Origin: an uncultured Bacteroidales bacterium
GTDB taxonomy: Bacteria; Bacteroidota; Bacteroidia; Bacteroidales; CAIXZF01
Direction of reading: 5' to 3'
Length of the DNA stretch: 64,000 nucleotides
Assembly (NCBI GenBank): GCA_903923925.1
Contig: CAIXZF010000035.1
Coordinates: 248,001-312,000 of the forward strand
The position numbers were made by a program, and so were the translations under genes. Of this stretch, positions 43,010 to 51,060 are shown piece after piece. Under the pieces are notes generated by a model. The model saw only the letters and a list, made by a program, of their open reading frames with translations. It made no database searches and was not told where the DNA came from. The stretch's first letter is position 1. Each line of letters starts with the position of its first letter.

Positions 43010-44212
43010 TTAGTTTTGTTGTTTCAATTCATCATAAAAATTCATTAACTTTCTGATAACATGATTGTTGTCGTGTTCTTCTCTAACTAGTTGTTTGGCA
43101 TGCTGCCCGATCTCAGCAATTTTTTCAGGATATTTCATGCAACTACTGATTGCAGCTATAAAAGATTCTTTATCATTTGCTATCAGTATATTTTTCCTGT
43201 CAGTATATGAAATACCTGCAGCTCCGGTAGCTGTGGAAATTACCGTTTTCCCGGCTAACATTGCCTCAATTATCTTGATTCGTATTCCGCTTCCTGAAAA
43301 TAAAGGAACAATCATTATGGAATGACTATCGATGAATTCTGCTGCATTCTCAACCTCACCAACTATGACAACACCATTTGAATTGCAGTTTAACAACCAT
43401 TCAGGCATTTTTCTTCCAGCAAGGTGAACCTTTAATTGTGAGAATTTTGAATGAGTTTCAGGCCAAACCTCTTCAATAAACCATTTTATACCTTTTTGAT
43501 TCGGAATCCAGTTCATTGATCCGATATGAAATAAGCTAATCTCTTTTACATCAGCAATGTTGTTGGTTTCCGGAATCTTTACTCCGAATGGAATAAGTCG
43601 GATTTCTGTTTTTGAGCTGAATGTATTGTAAAAAGGAATGTCATCCTGACTTATTACAGCAATACCATCTACTTTTGGAAGTGTATGACGCTCGTACCGT
43701 TCAAGGGTTCTGGCAAGTTTAGAAAGAATAAACTTTTTAAACACATTCACTGATTCTAATGCAAGCTGCTTCCAGATCAAATGTTCTGTATTATGGGCTC
43801 TTAGTAGAATTTTTGCAGTAGAATTTTTACGGATAACGTCTATGTAAGGACACATATACAAGGTTTCAAGCTGAACAACATCATAGTTGTCAGCTTTCAA
43901 AACATGTATTAGTTTTGCTTTAAATTCTGCAGAATCAAACCGGGAAACATGATAGGATTCACCGGTGATAATACTTTTTATTAGTGAAACAGGACGGATT
44001 TTTAAATCGAAATGGATGGTCTCCAACCCTGTTCTTTCAAGATATTCTCTTGGAATTTTGGTAAAATCGACCTGAAACTTATGTGAAGTAACAGCCAGCA
44101 CCTTTACAGTGTTTCCTTCTGCTATCAATCCTTCAATCAATGCATTCATCGCAATTGACCCGCCTTCAACAGGTGGAAATGGTGATTTACTACAGAGGAA
44201 AAGTACTCGCAT
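43010..44212 (-). CDS. Glycosyltransferase (GT4-like)
   Basis: 400 residues, GT-B fold and a probable paralogue of the following gene. 'LCSKSPFPPVEGGSIAMNALI' opens the first Rossmann domain (glycine-rich acceptor loop), and the second includes 'FHIGSMNWIPNQKGIKWF' and 'IVPLFSGSGIRIKIIEAMLAGK' (here split IVPLFSGSGIRIKI; IEAMLAGKTVIS), the GT4 donor-binding region. It lies 8 bases after the permease gene and one base before the next glycosyltransferase. Sugar specificity unknown. Confidence 0.85.
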   Translation of the reverse strand: MRVLFLCSKSPFPPVEGGSIAMNALIEGLIAEGNTVKVLAVTSHKFQVDFTKIPREYLERTGLETIHFDLKIRPVSLIKSIITGESYHVSRFDSAEFKAKLIHVLKADNYDVVQLETLYMCPYIDVIRKNSTAKILLRAHNTEHLIWKQLALESVNVFKKFILSKLARTLERYERHTLPKVDGIAVISQDDIPFYNTFSSKTEIRLIPFGVKIPETNNIADVKEISLFHIGSMNWIPNQKGIKWFIEEVWPETHSKFSQLKVHLAGRKMPEWLLNCNSNGVVIVGEVENAAEFIDSHSIMIVPLFSGSGIRIKIIEAMLAGKTVISTATGAAGISYTDRKNILIANDKESFIAAISSCMKYPEKIAEIGQHAKQLVREEHDNNHVIRKLMNFYDELKQQN

Positions 44213-44220
44213 TTGTTTAT

Positions 44221-45648
44221 TTACTTAGTTTTTCTGAATATTCTTGAAATAAATTTTTGCCATGATTCCATATCAAATAATGGAGAATCAGTTGTGGCCT
44301 TATAGGTCAGAAAAACTCCTATTGGAAGAAAAACCATAGGCGCAATCCACATACCTTTCCAAGCAGGAAGTACACCTTCTCGACTAAATTTTTCTCCTGT
44401 TATTGAAAGAATATGGAAAATAACAAAGAAAAAGATAGAAATAACAACAGGCATCCCGAATCCTCCTTTTCGGATTATTGCTCCAAGTGGAGCCCCGATA
44501 AAAAACAGAATCAGGCAAGCCAGCGACAAAGTGAATTTACGCTGGATTTCAATTTCATACCGGTATAAGTTACCCGATCTGGATTCTATCTCATTTGAAT
44601 GCATTTCGAGATTCTCCTTAATTCCTCTGGCAGTACTAATTGCACCGTTAATTATCTGATTTTGCTCGGCCGGTGTAAAATTCGACATAAAGTCTGCTTT
44701 AACAGGTTTAAACGTGTCAATCAAAACTTTTTTCTCTTTTTTGTCAAGTAAAGTAAGATTGTAGAATCCGTTTTTAACAATACTGGTCATGTCCTCTGAC
44801 CGGTTTTTAATTTTCTTTTTAATCGAATCCGAAGCATACGTTAATTGACCCAGATTCAGCATTTGATAATTACTACGGAACAAATCTTCATTCGTCCTGT
44901 TCATCGAAAAATTCGAAAGGTCAAATCGCCTTTGATTCTCTTTAAAGATTGTTCGTTGAAACGACCTGTGTGAAAAATAATTTCTTTGTTCAACCTTTTC
45001 CTGGTAATTGATGCCATCATGGAGGGTGAAAATCAGGTTCTTTTTATCTGCTGTTAATTCCATTGTACCCCAATCTGCTGTTGTAAGGTTGGTGTTTCCC
45101 ATCCGCGCAGTATGATTGTATATTTTGATATTCCTGATTGTTTTTCCATCAGTTTCCTTTTTACCAACCCGGATTACATAACCATCAATTCCATCGTAAA
45201 AAAAGCCTTCTTTAATATTTAGAGCAAGCTTTTGTTCTCTTACATCATAAAGGATAGAATGGAATTTTAAATTAGCAATAGGTAAGATGTTATTCGAAAA
45301 ATAAAAGGCTATAATGCTTATGATTAATGATAATCCAACGAGTGGAGCCATTAATCTTCTTAAAGAGATTCCGGATGATTTCAGTGCAACCAATTCATAA
45401 TGCTCGCCTAGATTGCCAAAGGTCATTAGCGATGAAAGCAGGATGGCAAGTGGTAATGCAAGAGGCACAAAAGTTGAAGATGCATAGAAAAGTAATTTTG
45501 CTATAATATACCATTCAAGGCCTTTGCCAACCAGGTCATCTATATACTTCCAAACAAATTGCATAAGCAGGATAAACAGAGCGATGAAGAAAGTCATCAC
45601 CAGCGGTCCTACATAGGCTCTGAGAACGAGAATGTGAATCTTTTTCAT
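44221..45648 (-). CDS. LptF/LptG-family permease
   Basis: 475 residues. Three membrane helices near the N-terminus (about 14-37, 60-82, 98-118), a periplasmic beta-jellyroll-like domain (about 125-340), and three C-terminal helices near 375-455. This is the YjgP/YjgQ fold of the LPS exporter LptB2FG, which lifts lipopolysaccharide out of the inner membrane. Longer than E. coli LptF (366), as common in Bacteroidota. Only one such gene is present. First gene of the operon; promoter box at 45674-45681. Confidence 0.92.
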   Translation of the reverse strand: MKKIHILVLRAYVGPLVMTFFIALFILLMQFVWKYIDDLVGKGLEWYIIAKLLFYASSTFVPLALPLAILLSSLMTFGNLGEHYELVALKSSGISLRRLMAPLVGLSLIISIIAFYFSNNILPIANLKFHSILYDVREQKLALNIKEGFFYDGIDGYVIRVGKKETDGKTIRNIKIYNHTARMGNTNLTTADWGTMELTADKKNLIFTLHDGINYQEKVEQRNYFSHRSFQRTIFKENQRRFDLSNFSMNRTNEDLFRSNYQMLNLGQLTYASDSIKKKIKNRSEDMTSIVKNGFYNLTLLDKKEKKVLIDTFKPVKADFMSNFTPAEQNQIINGAISTARGIKENLEMHSNEIESRSGNLYRYEIEIQRKFTLSLACLILFFIGAPLGAIIRKGGFGMPVVISIFFFVIFHILSITGEKFSREGVLPAWKGMWIAPMVFLPIGVFLTYKATTDSPLFDMESWQKFISRIFRKTK

Positions 45649-45673
45649 TGCTTAATCTGCACTGCTTTTGGTG

Positions 45674-45681
45674 CAAAGATA
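45674..45681 (-). promoter_or_regulatory. Promoter -7 box of the LptF/G-ettA-hisS operon
   Basis: TATCTTTG on the minus strand matches TAnnTTTG, 25 bases before the ATG at 45648. Confidence 0.6.
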
Positions 45682-45695
45682 TGAGAAATATACCA

Positions 45696-45703
45696 TACAT
45701 TTG
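45696..45703 (+). promoter_or_regulatory. Promoter -7 box of the GNAT-like gene
   Basis: TACATTTG fits TAnnTTTG. Predicted transcription start near 45710 lies downstream of the longest frame's first codons, which favours the ATG at 45723. Confidence 0.5.
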
Positions 45704-45722
45704 TCCGGTAAAACGATGTGAG

Positions 45723-46916
45723 ATGAATCTGATAGCGGTAAACAGCAACAAAACCAGAGAACAATTCCTTGATGTCCCAAGAATATTATATAAGAACGAC
45801 CCAAACTGGGTTTGTCCTCTTGATGACGAAATAGAATATGTATTTAACCCTGAGCAGAATGTATTTTTCACACATGGAGAGGCATGCAGATGGGTTCTGT
45901 CTTCTGATAATGGAAAGCTAATAGGTAGGGTAGCTGCATTTATTAACAGGAAAAAGGCTTTTCAGTATCAGCAACCTACTGGCGGGATGGGATTTTTTGA
46001 ATGCATTCAAGATCAGGATGCAGCATTCTTACTATTTGATACCTGTAAAAATTGGCTTTCTGAAAGGGGCATGGAAGCCATGGATGGTCCAATAAACTTT
46101 GGCGAAAACGATAATTTCTGGGGATTACTTGCCGAAGGTTTTATGCATCAGAGTTTTGGAATGAATTATAACCCACCTTACTATGTAAATTTCTTCGAAA
46201 ACTATGGTTTTGTTTCTTATTTTGAACAAATTACAAACCATCTCGACTTATATAAACCTTTCCCTGAGCGCTTCTGGAAAATTGCAGATTGGGCTCTTGC
46301 ACGCCCAGGTGTGAGGTTTGAACATTTTAAAATGAAAGAGGCTGATAGATTTCTTAAGGATATGAAAGAAATTTATGACACTGCCTGGGCTTTTCATGAA
46401 AATTTCACACCACTCGATGAGCAATTTATCAGGGAAAGTTTACGTAAAGCAAAATCATTTCTCATTGAAGAGTTTATCTGGTTTGCTTATCATGAGGATA
46501 AACCAGCAGCCTTTCTCGTAATGTTTCCTGATATAAACCAAGTGCTTAAACGCTTTAATGGCAAATTGACATTAATAAACAAGTTGAGATTCCTATACTT
46601 TAAACATTTCGAACACTTTACCCGTGCCCGAATTACAATTATGGGTGTGAGTCCTCAGTTTCAGCGTATGGGGGTTGAATCCGGAATCTTTTGGCATTTG
46701 AGAGAGGTTTTTAATAAAAAGCCGGAATACTCTGAACTTGAACTTTCATGGGTTGGTGATTTTAATATTAAAATGAGAAAACTTCATGATGCTGTTGGTG
46801 GATATTTTGCAAAGAAACATCTTACCTATAGAAAATTGTTTAATGATATAGGTGAAGCACAGCGATATACAGTAATCCCCATTGATACAAAGGATAAATT
46901 TCTTGACAATCAGTAG
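45723..46916 (+). CDS. GNAT-like acyltransferase, uncharacterised
   Basis: 397 residues from 'MNLIAVNSNKTREQFLDVP'. The sequence reads as two GNAT-like halves: 'KNDPNWVCPLDDEIEYVFNP' near the start, 'GKLIGRVAAFINRKKA' (about 60-75) and 'DGPINFGENDNFWGLLAEG' near 130-148; 'MGVSPQFQRMGVESGIFWHL' in the second half resembles the acetyl-CoA loop (Q/RxxGxG/A). This is a family widespread in Bacteroidota, usually labelled N-acetyltransferase or hypothetical; substrate unknown. The longest frame starts at 45648, in the divergent operon's leader, so the inner ATG was chosen. Confidence 0.72.
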   Translation: MNLIAVNSNKTREQFLDVPRILYKNDPNWVCPLDDEIEYVFNPEQNVFFTHGEACRWVLSSDNGKLIGRVAAFINRKKAFQYQQPTGGMGFFECIQDQDAAFLLFDTCKNWLSERGMEAMDGPINFGENDNFWGLLAEGFMHQSFGMNYNPPYYVNFFENYGFVSYFEQITNHLDLYKPFPERFWKIADWALARPGVRFEHFKMKEADRFLKDMKEIYDTAWAFHENFTPLDEQFIRESLRKAKSFLIEEFIWFAYHEDKPAAFLVMFPDINQVLKRFNGKLTLINKLRFLYFKHFEHFTRARITIMGVSPQFQRMGVESGIFWHLREVFNKKPEYSELELSWVGDFNIKMRKLHDAVGGYFAKKHLTYRKLFNDIGEAQRYTVIPIDTKDKFLDNQ

Positions 46917-47002
46917 CTTGTGGTAATGAATATTTACACTTGTATCAGAGTTTAATCTCGTTTATTTATAGATTATTTCAGTTTTTTCTTCTTTTTTTTT
47001 CG

Positions 47003-47010
47003 TACGTTTG
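47003..47010 (+). promoter_or_regulatory. Promoter -7 box of the first Asp-box gene, behind a nine-T run
   Basis: TACGTTTG fits TAnnTTTG and ends 28 bases before the ATG at 47039. A run of nine T (46992-47000) lies directly upstream, where it would alter promoter spacing if it slipped. Confidence 0.5.
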
Positions 47011-47038
47011 GAGTGTCTCTAAACCAATACGCAAAATC

Positions 47039-48982
47039 ATGAAAAAATCTGTACTTGTGTTCTTTGCCTTAATTTTTGGCGGAATTACGTTCAGCCAATC
47101 GTTAAAAGTTAATGAAAAGCATCAGAATTCTCTGAAGAAGCACTTTTTTCAGCAATTGTCAATTGAACCTGCAGGGGCAAAAATGCCTGCTTTCAACCCA
47201 GCGACTGTACATCCTGATCCTGTTGCAAATCCTGATGCTGTTACTATTATTGATATGGGTCAGTCGGTGAATGCAAATGGACTATTAGGTGGACCGAGGG
47301 CATGTGTTTGGGCTGATAACAATACGAATGCCGTTAGTTTTGTACATCGAATGGTGGCTGATGCAAATTATGGCGGTAACAGGGTTGCTTACGATGTTTC
47401 AAAAGACGGAGGCGCCAGCTGGTCTAATAATATAAGAGTTTACGAACCAACAGGTCCAGGCACCACATATCCAATGGCTGCCGGCAGATATCCGCAGGGA
47501 GGTTTATACAATCCATCGGGGAACACAAATTCTGCAAATGCATATTTTTCTTATTTTATTCCTACAATTGATGGTTCCAACAGCGACACTTGGGGTGGAT
47601 ATGGATATGGAGTTCATAAGTTAGATTCAACTCAGCCCTATACTCAACATAACTTGAGCTCTCATGGAGCGTATCGCCAGAATGTACCTGATGCATTTAC
47701 TATTAATTCGAACGGAGATATGTGGGTTGTTGATCCGGCTGTTATTGCCGGAATTGCATCAAATTATACAGATACCCTCCTGATTTCAAAGGGAGTATTT
47801 AATTCTGTAACTCATGATTATGCAGTCACACAAACGCTAAAGTATTATGATTCTGATAAATATGTGGCGGATACAAAGATTGCCTTTGGTCCTGATGGAT
47901 TAACAGGATATATTTCGCTTATCACACACGATAGTTATATTGTTGATCCGGATTCTTCTTTTTATCCTGTTCTACTCAAAACTTCTGACGGTGGTAATAC
48001 TTGGTCAGAGCCGATAAGAGTTAAACTTTGGGGACCTGATGGCTTACCCGGATTGGTAAATTTCCTTTCAGATTCATTGATTTCTGCTTTTTACAATCCA
48101 CCGGTTCCTCCAAGAGATTCTATACCTTATACTACTGCATGGGAGCACGATCTTGCTGTGGATATAAACGGTAACCCTCATATCTGCGTTGCTGTGGGAA
48201 TTTCGGGAGGTGCCTGGAATATTTATACTCCAAGAGGTGGTTACCTTAGCACTTATGATATTTATTCCAATGATGGCGGGACCACCTGGGATGCAAGATG
48301 GCTGGATTCTTTAAAAACGTTTAGTGGTCAGTTTGGCGGCACCACTGGCATTACTGAATATAACAGAACAAATATCAGCAGGACAATGGATGGAAGTAAA
48401 TTGTTCTACTCATGGCTTGATACAGAAACAGAAGGACTTACAGATAATGTTGAACCAAACATTTATTGCAAAGGGTATAGCCTTGAAACAAATGTACTTA
48501 CAGCAACAAAAAATGTCACTAAATTTACGCTTGCCTATGCTCAGGCTTTTATGGGCAGCCAGTCACATTTTGTTTTTAATAACGCATCTGAGTATATTAT
48601 CCCTTTCGTGTATCAGGAAATGAACCCTTCAGCACCAAATGATCCTGTGCAATACAAGTATATTCACAACATGAAGTTTACAAATGCCGATTTTGGTGTT
48701 GGTATTAATGAGTATGATAAGCATGAAAATGTTGTTTCTCAGTTGTATCCAAATCCATGTGATGAAATTTGCATGGTCGAAATCGGACTTGTTTGTGCAG
48801 AAAAAGTTAAATTGGATGTTACTAATTTTATTGGACAATGTTTATTTAACATGTCAGCCAAACTTTATCCGGCAGGATCACACATGATAAAGCTTGATAA
48901 CGGGAACCTGAAATCAGGTATCTATTTGGTTAATATTACAGTTGGCTCAGAAAAATTCAGTCGGAAAATGATCGTTAAGTAA
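47039..48982 (+). CDS. Secreted Asp-box (BNR-like) beta-propeller protein with T9SS type A tail
   Basis: 647 residues from 'MKKSVLVFFALIFGG'; signal peptide ends about residue 19 ('TFSQ'). The main part is a sialidase-like propeller with Asp boxes (S-x-D-x-G-x-x-W): 'SKDGGASW', 'TSDGGNTW' and 'SNDGGTTW'. The C-terminal about 75 residues form the sorting domain ('QLYPNPCDEICMVEI' to 'FSRKMIVK'). No sialidase catalytic set (FRIP Arg, Tyr/Glu) was recognised, so it may be a binding or structural surface protein. A longer frame from 46940 was rejected because it would start upstream of the -7 box. Related to, but clearly more distant than, the three following paralogues. Confidence 0.82.
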   Translation: MKKSVLVFFALIFGGITFSQSLKVNEKHQNSLKKHFFQQLSIEPAGAKMPAFNPATVHPDPVANPDAVTIIDMGQSVNANGLLGGPRACVWADNNTNAVSFVHRMVADANYGGNRVAYDVSKDGGASWSNNIRVYEPTGPGTTYPMAAGRYPQGGLYNPSGNTNSANAYFSYFIPTIDGSNSDTWGGYGYGVHKLDSTQPYTQHNLSSHGAYRQNVPDAFTINSNGDMWVVDPAVIAGIASNYTDTLLISKGVFNSVTHDYAVTQTLKYYDSDKYVADTKIAFGPDGLTGYISLITHDSYIVDPDSSFYPVLLKTSDGGNTWSEPIRVKLWGPDGLPGLVNFLSDSLISAFYNPPVPPRDSIPYTTAWEHDLAVDINGNPHICVAVGISGGAWNIYTPRGGYLSTYDIYSNDGGTTWDARWLDSLKTFSGQFGGTTGITEYNRTNISRTMDGSKLFYSWLDTETEGLTDNVEPNIYCKGYSLETNVLTATKNVTKFTLAYAQAFMGSQSHFVFNNASEYIIPFVYQEMNPSAPNDPVQYKYIHNMKFTNADFGVGINEYDKHENVVSQLYPNPCDEICMVEIGLVCAEKVKLDVTNFIGQCLFNMSAKLYPAGSHMIKLDNGNLKSGIYLVNITVGSEKFSRKMIVK

Positions 48983-49003
48983 TTGTTATTTAAAAATTAC
49001 CAT

Positions 49004-49011
49004 TACTTTTG
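49004..49011 (+). promoter_or_regulatory. Promoter -7 box of the second Asp-box gene
   Basis: TACTTTTG fits TAnnTTTG, with TTG at 48983-48985 some 18 bases upstream as candidate -33. Ends 63 bases before the ATG. Confidence 0.5.
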
Positions 49012-49074
49012 CATTAGGGGAAAAAATATTTTAAACGAAAACGATAAATTAATCTTAACCAAAACAAAACGATC

Positions 49075-50940
49075 ATGAAAAAACTGTTACTCATTGGCCT
49101 TGCCTTGTTTATAAGCTTTGGCGTTTCAGCACAGCAACATGCTAAACACGCTTACAACCCATTGAAAAATGTGTCTGTAAAAAAGCCAGCAATGAAAGCA
49201 ATTGATGAATCAACCAATTTCCTTGCAGCAAAACCTAATCAGACTGTAAAATCAGGCCTGATTATAAGTGAAAGCAATGTTGGAACTAGCAGGTATGACC
49301 TGCAAACCAATGGTGCTACACAGAATCGTATCTACCTGCATTCAGATGGAACAATTGGTGCAACATGGACAATGGGTCTGGTTGATCCAGGTTTTACTGA
49401 CAGAGGAGCCGGTTATAATTACTATGATGGTTCTGCATGGGGTCCTTCTCCAACAGCACGTATCGAAGATGTAAAAACCGGATGGCCTTCATACCAGCCT
49501 TGTGGTGCTAATGGCGAAATCGTTGTTACTCACATGGGAACTGTTTCAGGACTCAAAGTTTCTAAAAGAGATACAAAAGGTACAGGTGCATGGAATTGGA
49601 GCGCTCTTGTCGGACCTGCTTCTGTTCCTGAACTGCTATGGCCGCGTATGGTCACCAGTGGTACAAATCATAACTATGTTCACGTTGCTTCTCTTACCGC
49701 TCCTGTTGCTAATGGCGGTACTGTTTACAACGGTCAGGATGGGTCCCTTATGTATAATCGTTCGTCAGACGGTGGAGTTACCTGGGATATTCAGAATGTT
49801 CAGTTCCCACAGTCAGATACAAATATTTCTTATGGTTTAAGCGGTGATAATTACGCATGGGCTCAGCCAAGAGGCAACACCATTGCTTTTGTTTACGGCG
49901 ACAACTGGGAGAATATCAGTTTATGGAAATCAACTGATAACGGAGCTAACTGGACTAAAACAACAATTTTCCAGCATCCTTATCCAAAATTCAAAGAAAC
50001 TACTACTCTTGTAACTGATACTCCTTACGTTTGTGATGGTGGTATTACTTGTGCAATCGATCCAAGTGGAAATGTTCACGTTGCTTTTGGTCTGATGAGA
50101 GTTCTCAATGATGACCTTACCGATGGTACTACTTCTTTTTTCCCATATACCGACGCTTTGGTATACTGGAAAGAAGGCGATGCTCCATTTGCTACGCTAA
50201 ATATTGATCAGCTTTATGCCGACAATAAAGTTATTGCTTCTACACCGGATTTAAATGGTAATGATACTATTTTCGAATATGTTGCTATCGGAACATATTA
50301 CCTTTCAATTACCGGCATGCCAAACATGGCTATCGATGATGACGGTAAAGTTTATGTTTTCTATACAACTGTTATGGAGCACATGGATAATGGCGTTGAA
50401 AATTATCGTCACGTTTGGGCAAGAGCTAAAGTTGATGGAATCTGGAAAGATGCTGTAAATATCAACAGCAGTATCGTTCATAATTTTGACGAGTGTATTT
50501 TTCCAAGTGTTTCTCCAACAACCGATGCTAATGTTTATATTATCTATCAGGCTGATGAAGAGCCAGGTATGGCAGTTAGAGGTTCTACTCCAGCTGATCC
50601 ATATACAGATAATTCACAAATCGTTGTTAAAATTCCTAAACCAGACCTTACTATTATTGGTATCAAAGATCAACCAGCTCCGCTTGCTTACGTTTCACAG
50701 AATATTCCTAACCCAACCAATGGAACAACTATGTTCAGGGTTAGTTTGATGAAACCTACCACTTTAAGTGTTGAAGTTATGAATTCTGTTGGCCAGAAGG
50801 TTTTCGAAATTCCAGCTTCTGCTGCAGGTGCAGGTACTCATGAATTTACTCTTGATGTTTCTAAGTTTGAGGCAGGCTTATATTTCTACACAGTTTCTGC
50901 TGGTGGAAACAAGGTTACCAAAAAAATGATCGTTCAGTAA
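49075..50940 (+). CDS. Secreted Asp-box protein with T9SS type A tail, paralogue A of tandem array
   Basis: 621 residues. Signal peptide ends about residue 20 ('VSAQ'). Conserved blocks shared with the next two genes include 'SRYDLQTNGATQNRIYLH', 'DRGAGYNYYDGSAWGP', Asp boxes 'SSDGGVTW' and 'STDNGANW', 'MEHMDNGVENYRHVWAR', 'HNFDECIFPSVSPT' and 'ADEEPGMAVRGSTPADPY'. The last about 75 residues are a T9SS type A sorting domain ('IPNPTNGTTMFRV' to 'TKKMIVQ'). No catalytic residues for sialidase are evident. Likely surface-exposed or released; ligand unknown. Own promoter; a strong terminator follows at 50963. Confidence 0.85.
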   Translation: MKKLLLIGLALFISFGVSAQQHAKHAYNPLKNVSVKKPAMKAIDESTNFLAAKPNQTVKSGLIISESNVGTSRYDLQTNGATQNRIYLHSDGTIGATWTMGLVDPGFTDRGAGYNYYDGSAWGPSPTARIEDVKTGWPSYQPCGANGEIVVTHMGTVSGLKVSKRDTKGTGAWNWSALVGPASVPELLWPRMVTSGTNHNYVHVASLTAPVANGGTVYNGQDGSLMYNRSSDGGVTWDIQNVQFPQSDTNISYGLSGDNYAWAQPRGNTIAFVYGDNWENISLWKSTDNGANWTKTTIFQHPYPKFKETTTLVTDTPYVCDGGITCAIDPSGNVHVAFGLMRVLNDDLTDGTTSFFPYTDALVYWKEGDAPFATLNIDQLYADNKVIASTPDLNGNDTIFEYVAIGTYYLSITGMPNMAIDDDGKVYVFYTTVMEHMDNGVENYRHVWARAKVDGIWKDAVNINSSIVHNFDECIFPSVSPTTDANVYIIYQADEEPGMAVRGSTPADPYTDNSQIVVKIPKPDLTIIGIKDQPAPLAYVSQNIPNPTNGTTMFRVSLMKPTTLSVEVMNSVGQKVFEIPASAAGAGTHEFTLDVSKFEAGLYFYTVSAGGNKVTKKMIVQ

Positions 50941-50962
50941 TCTTTTCTGAATTGGTTTTAAG

Positions 50963-50997
50963 AAAAGCTGCTTCAAACTTGAAGCAGCTTTTTTTTT
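50963..50997 (+). terminator. Intrinsic terminator after paralogue A
   Basis: AAAAGCTGCTTCAA (50963-50976) pairs with TTGAAGCAGCTTTT (50979-50992) around a 2-base loop and runs on into a T-run to 50997. Separates paralogue A from paralogues B and C. Confidence 0.85.
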
Positions 50998-51008
50998 GCC
51001 TTAATCTC

Positions 51009-51035
51009 TACGTTTGGCAATATTCATTAGATTTG
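51009..51035 (+). promoter_or_regulatory. Two -7-like boxes before paralogue B
   Basis: TACGTTTG at 51009-51016 and TAGATTTG at 51028-51035 both fit TAnnTTTG. Neither has a good -33 box at normal spacing; the second ends 25 bases before the ATG. Confidence 0.4.
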
Positions 51036-51060
51036 TAATTGATAATAAAACAAAAAAATT

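Noticed and set aside
46940-47038. N-terminal extension of the first Asp-box gene
   Set aside because: It covers the T-run and the promoter box; the proper signal peptide starts at 47039.
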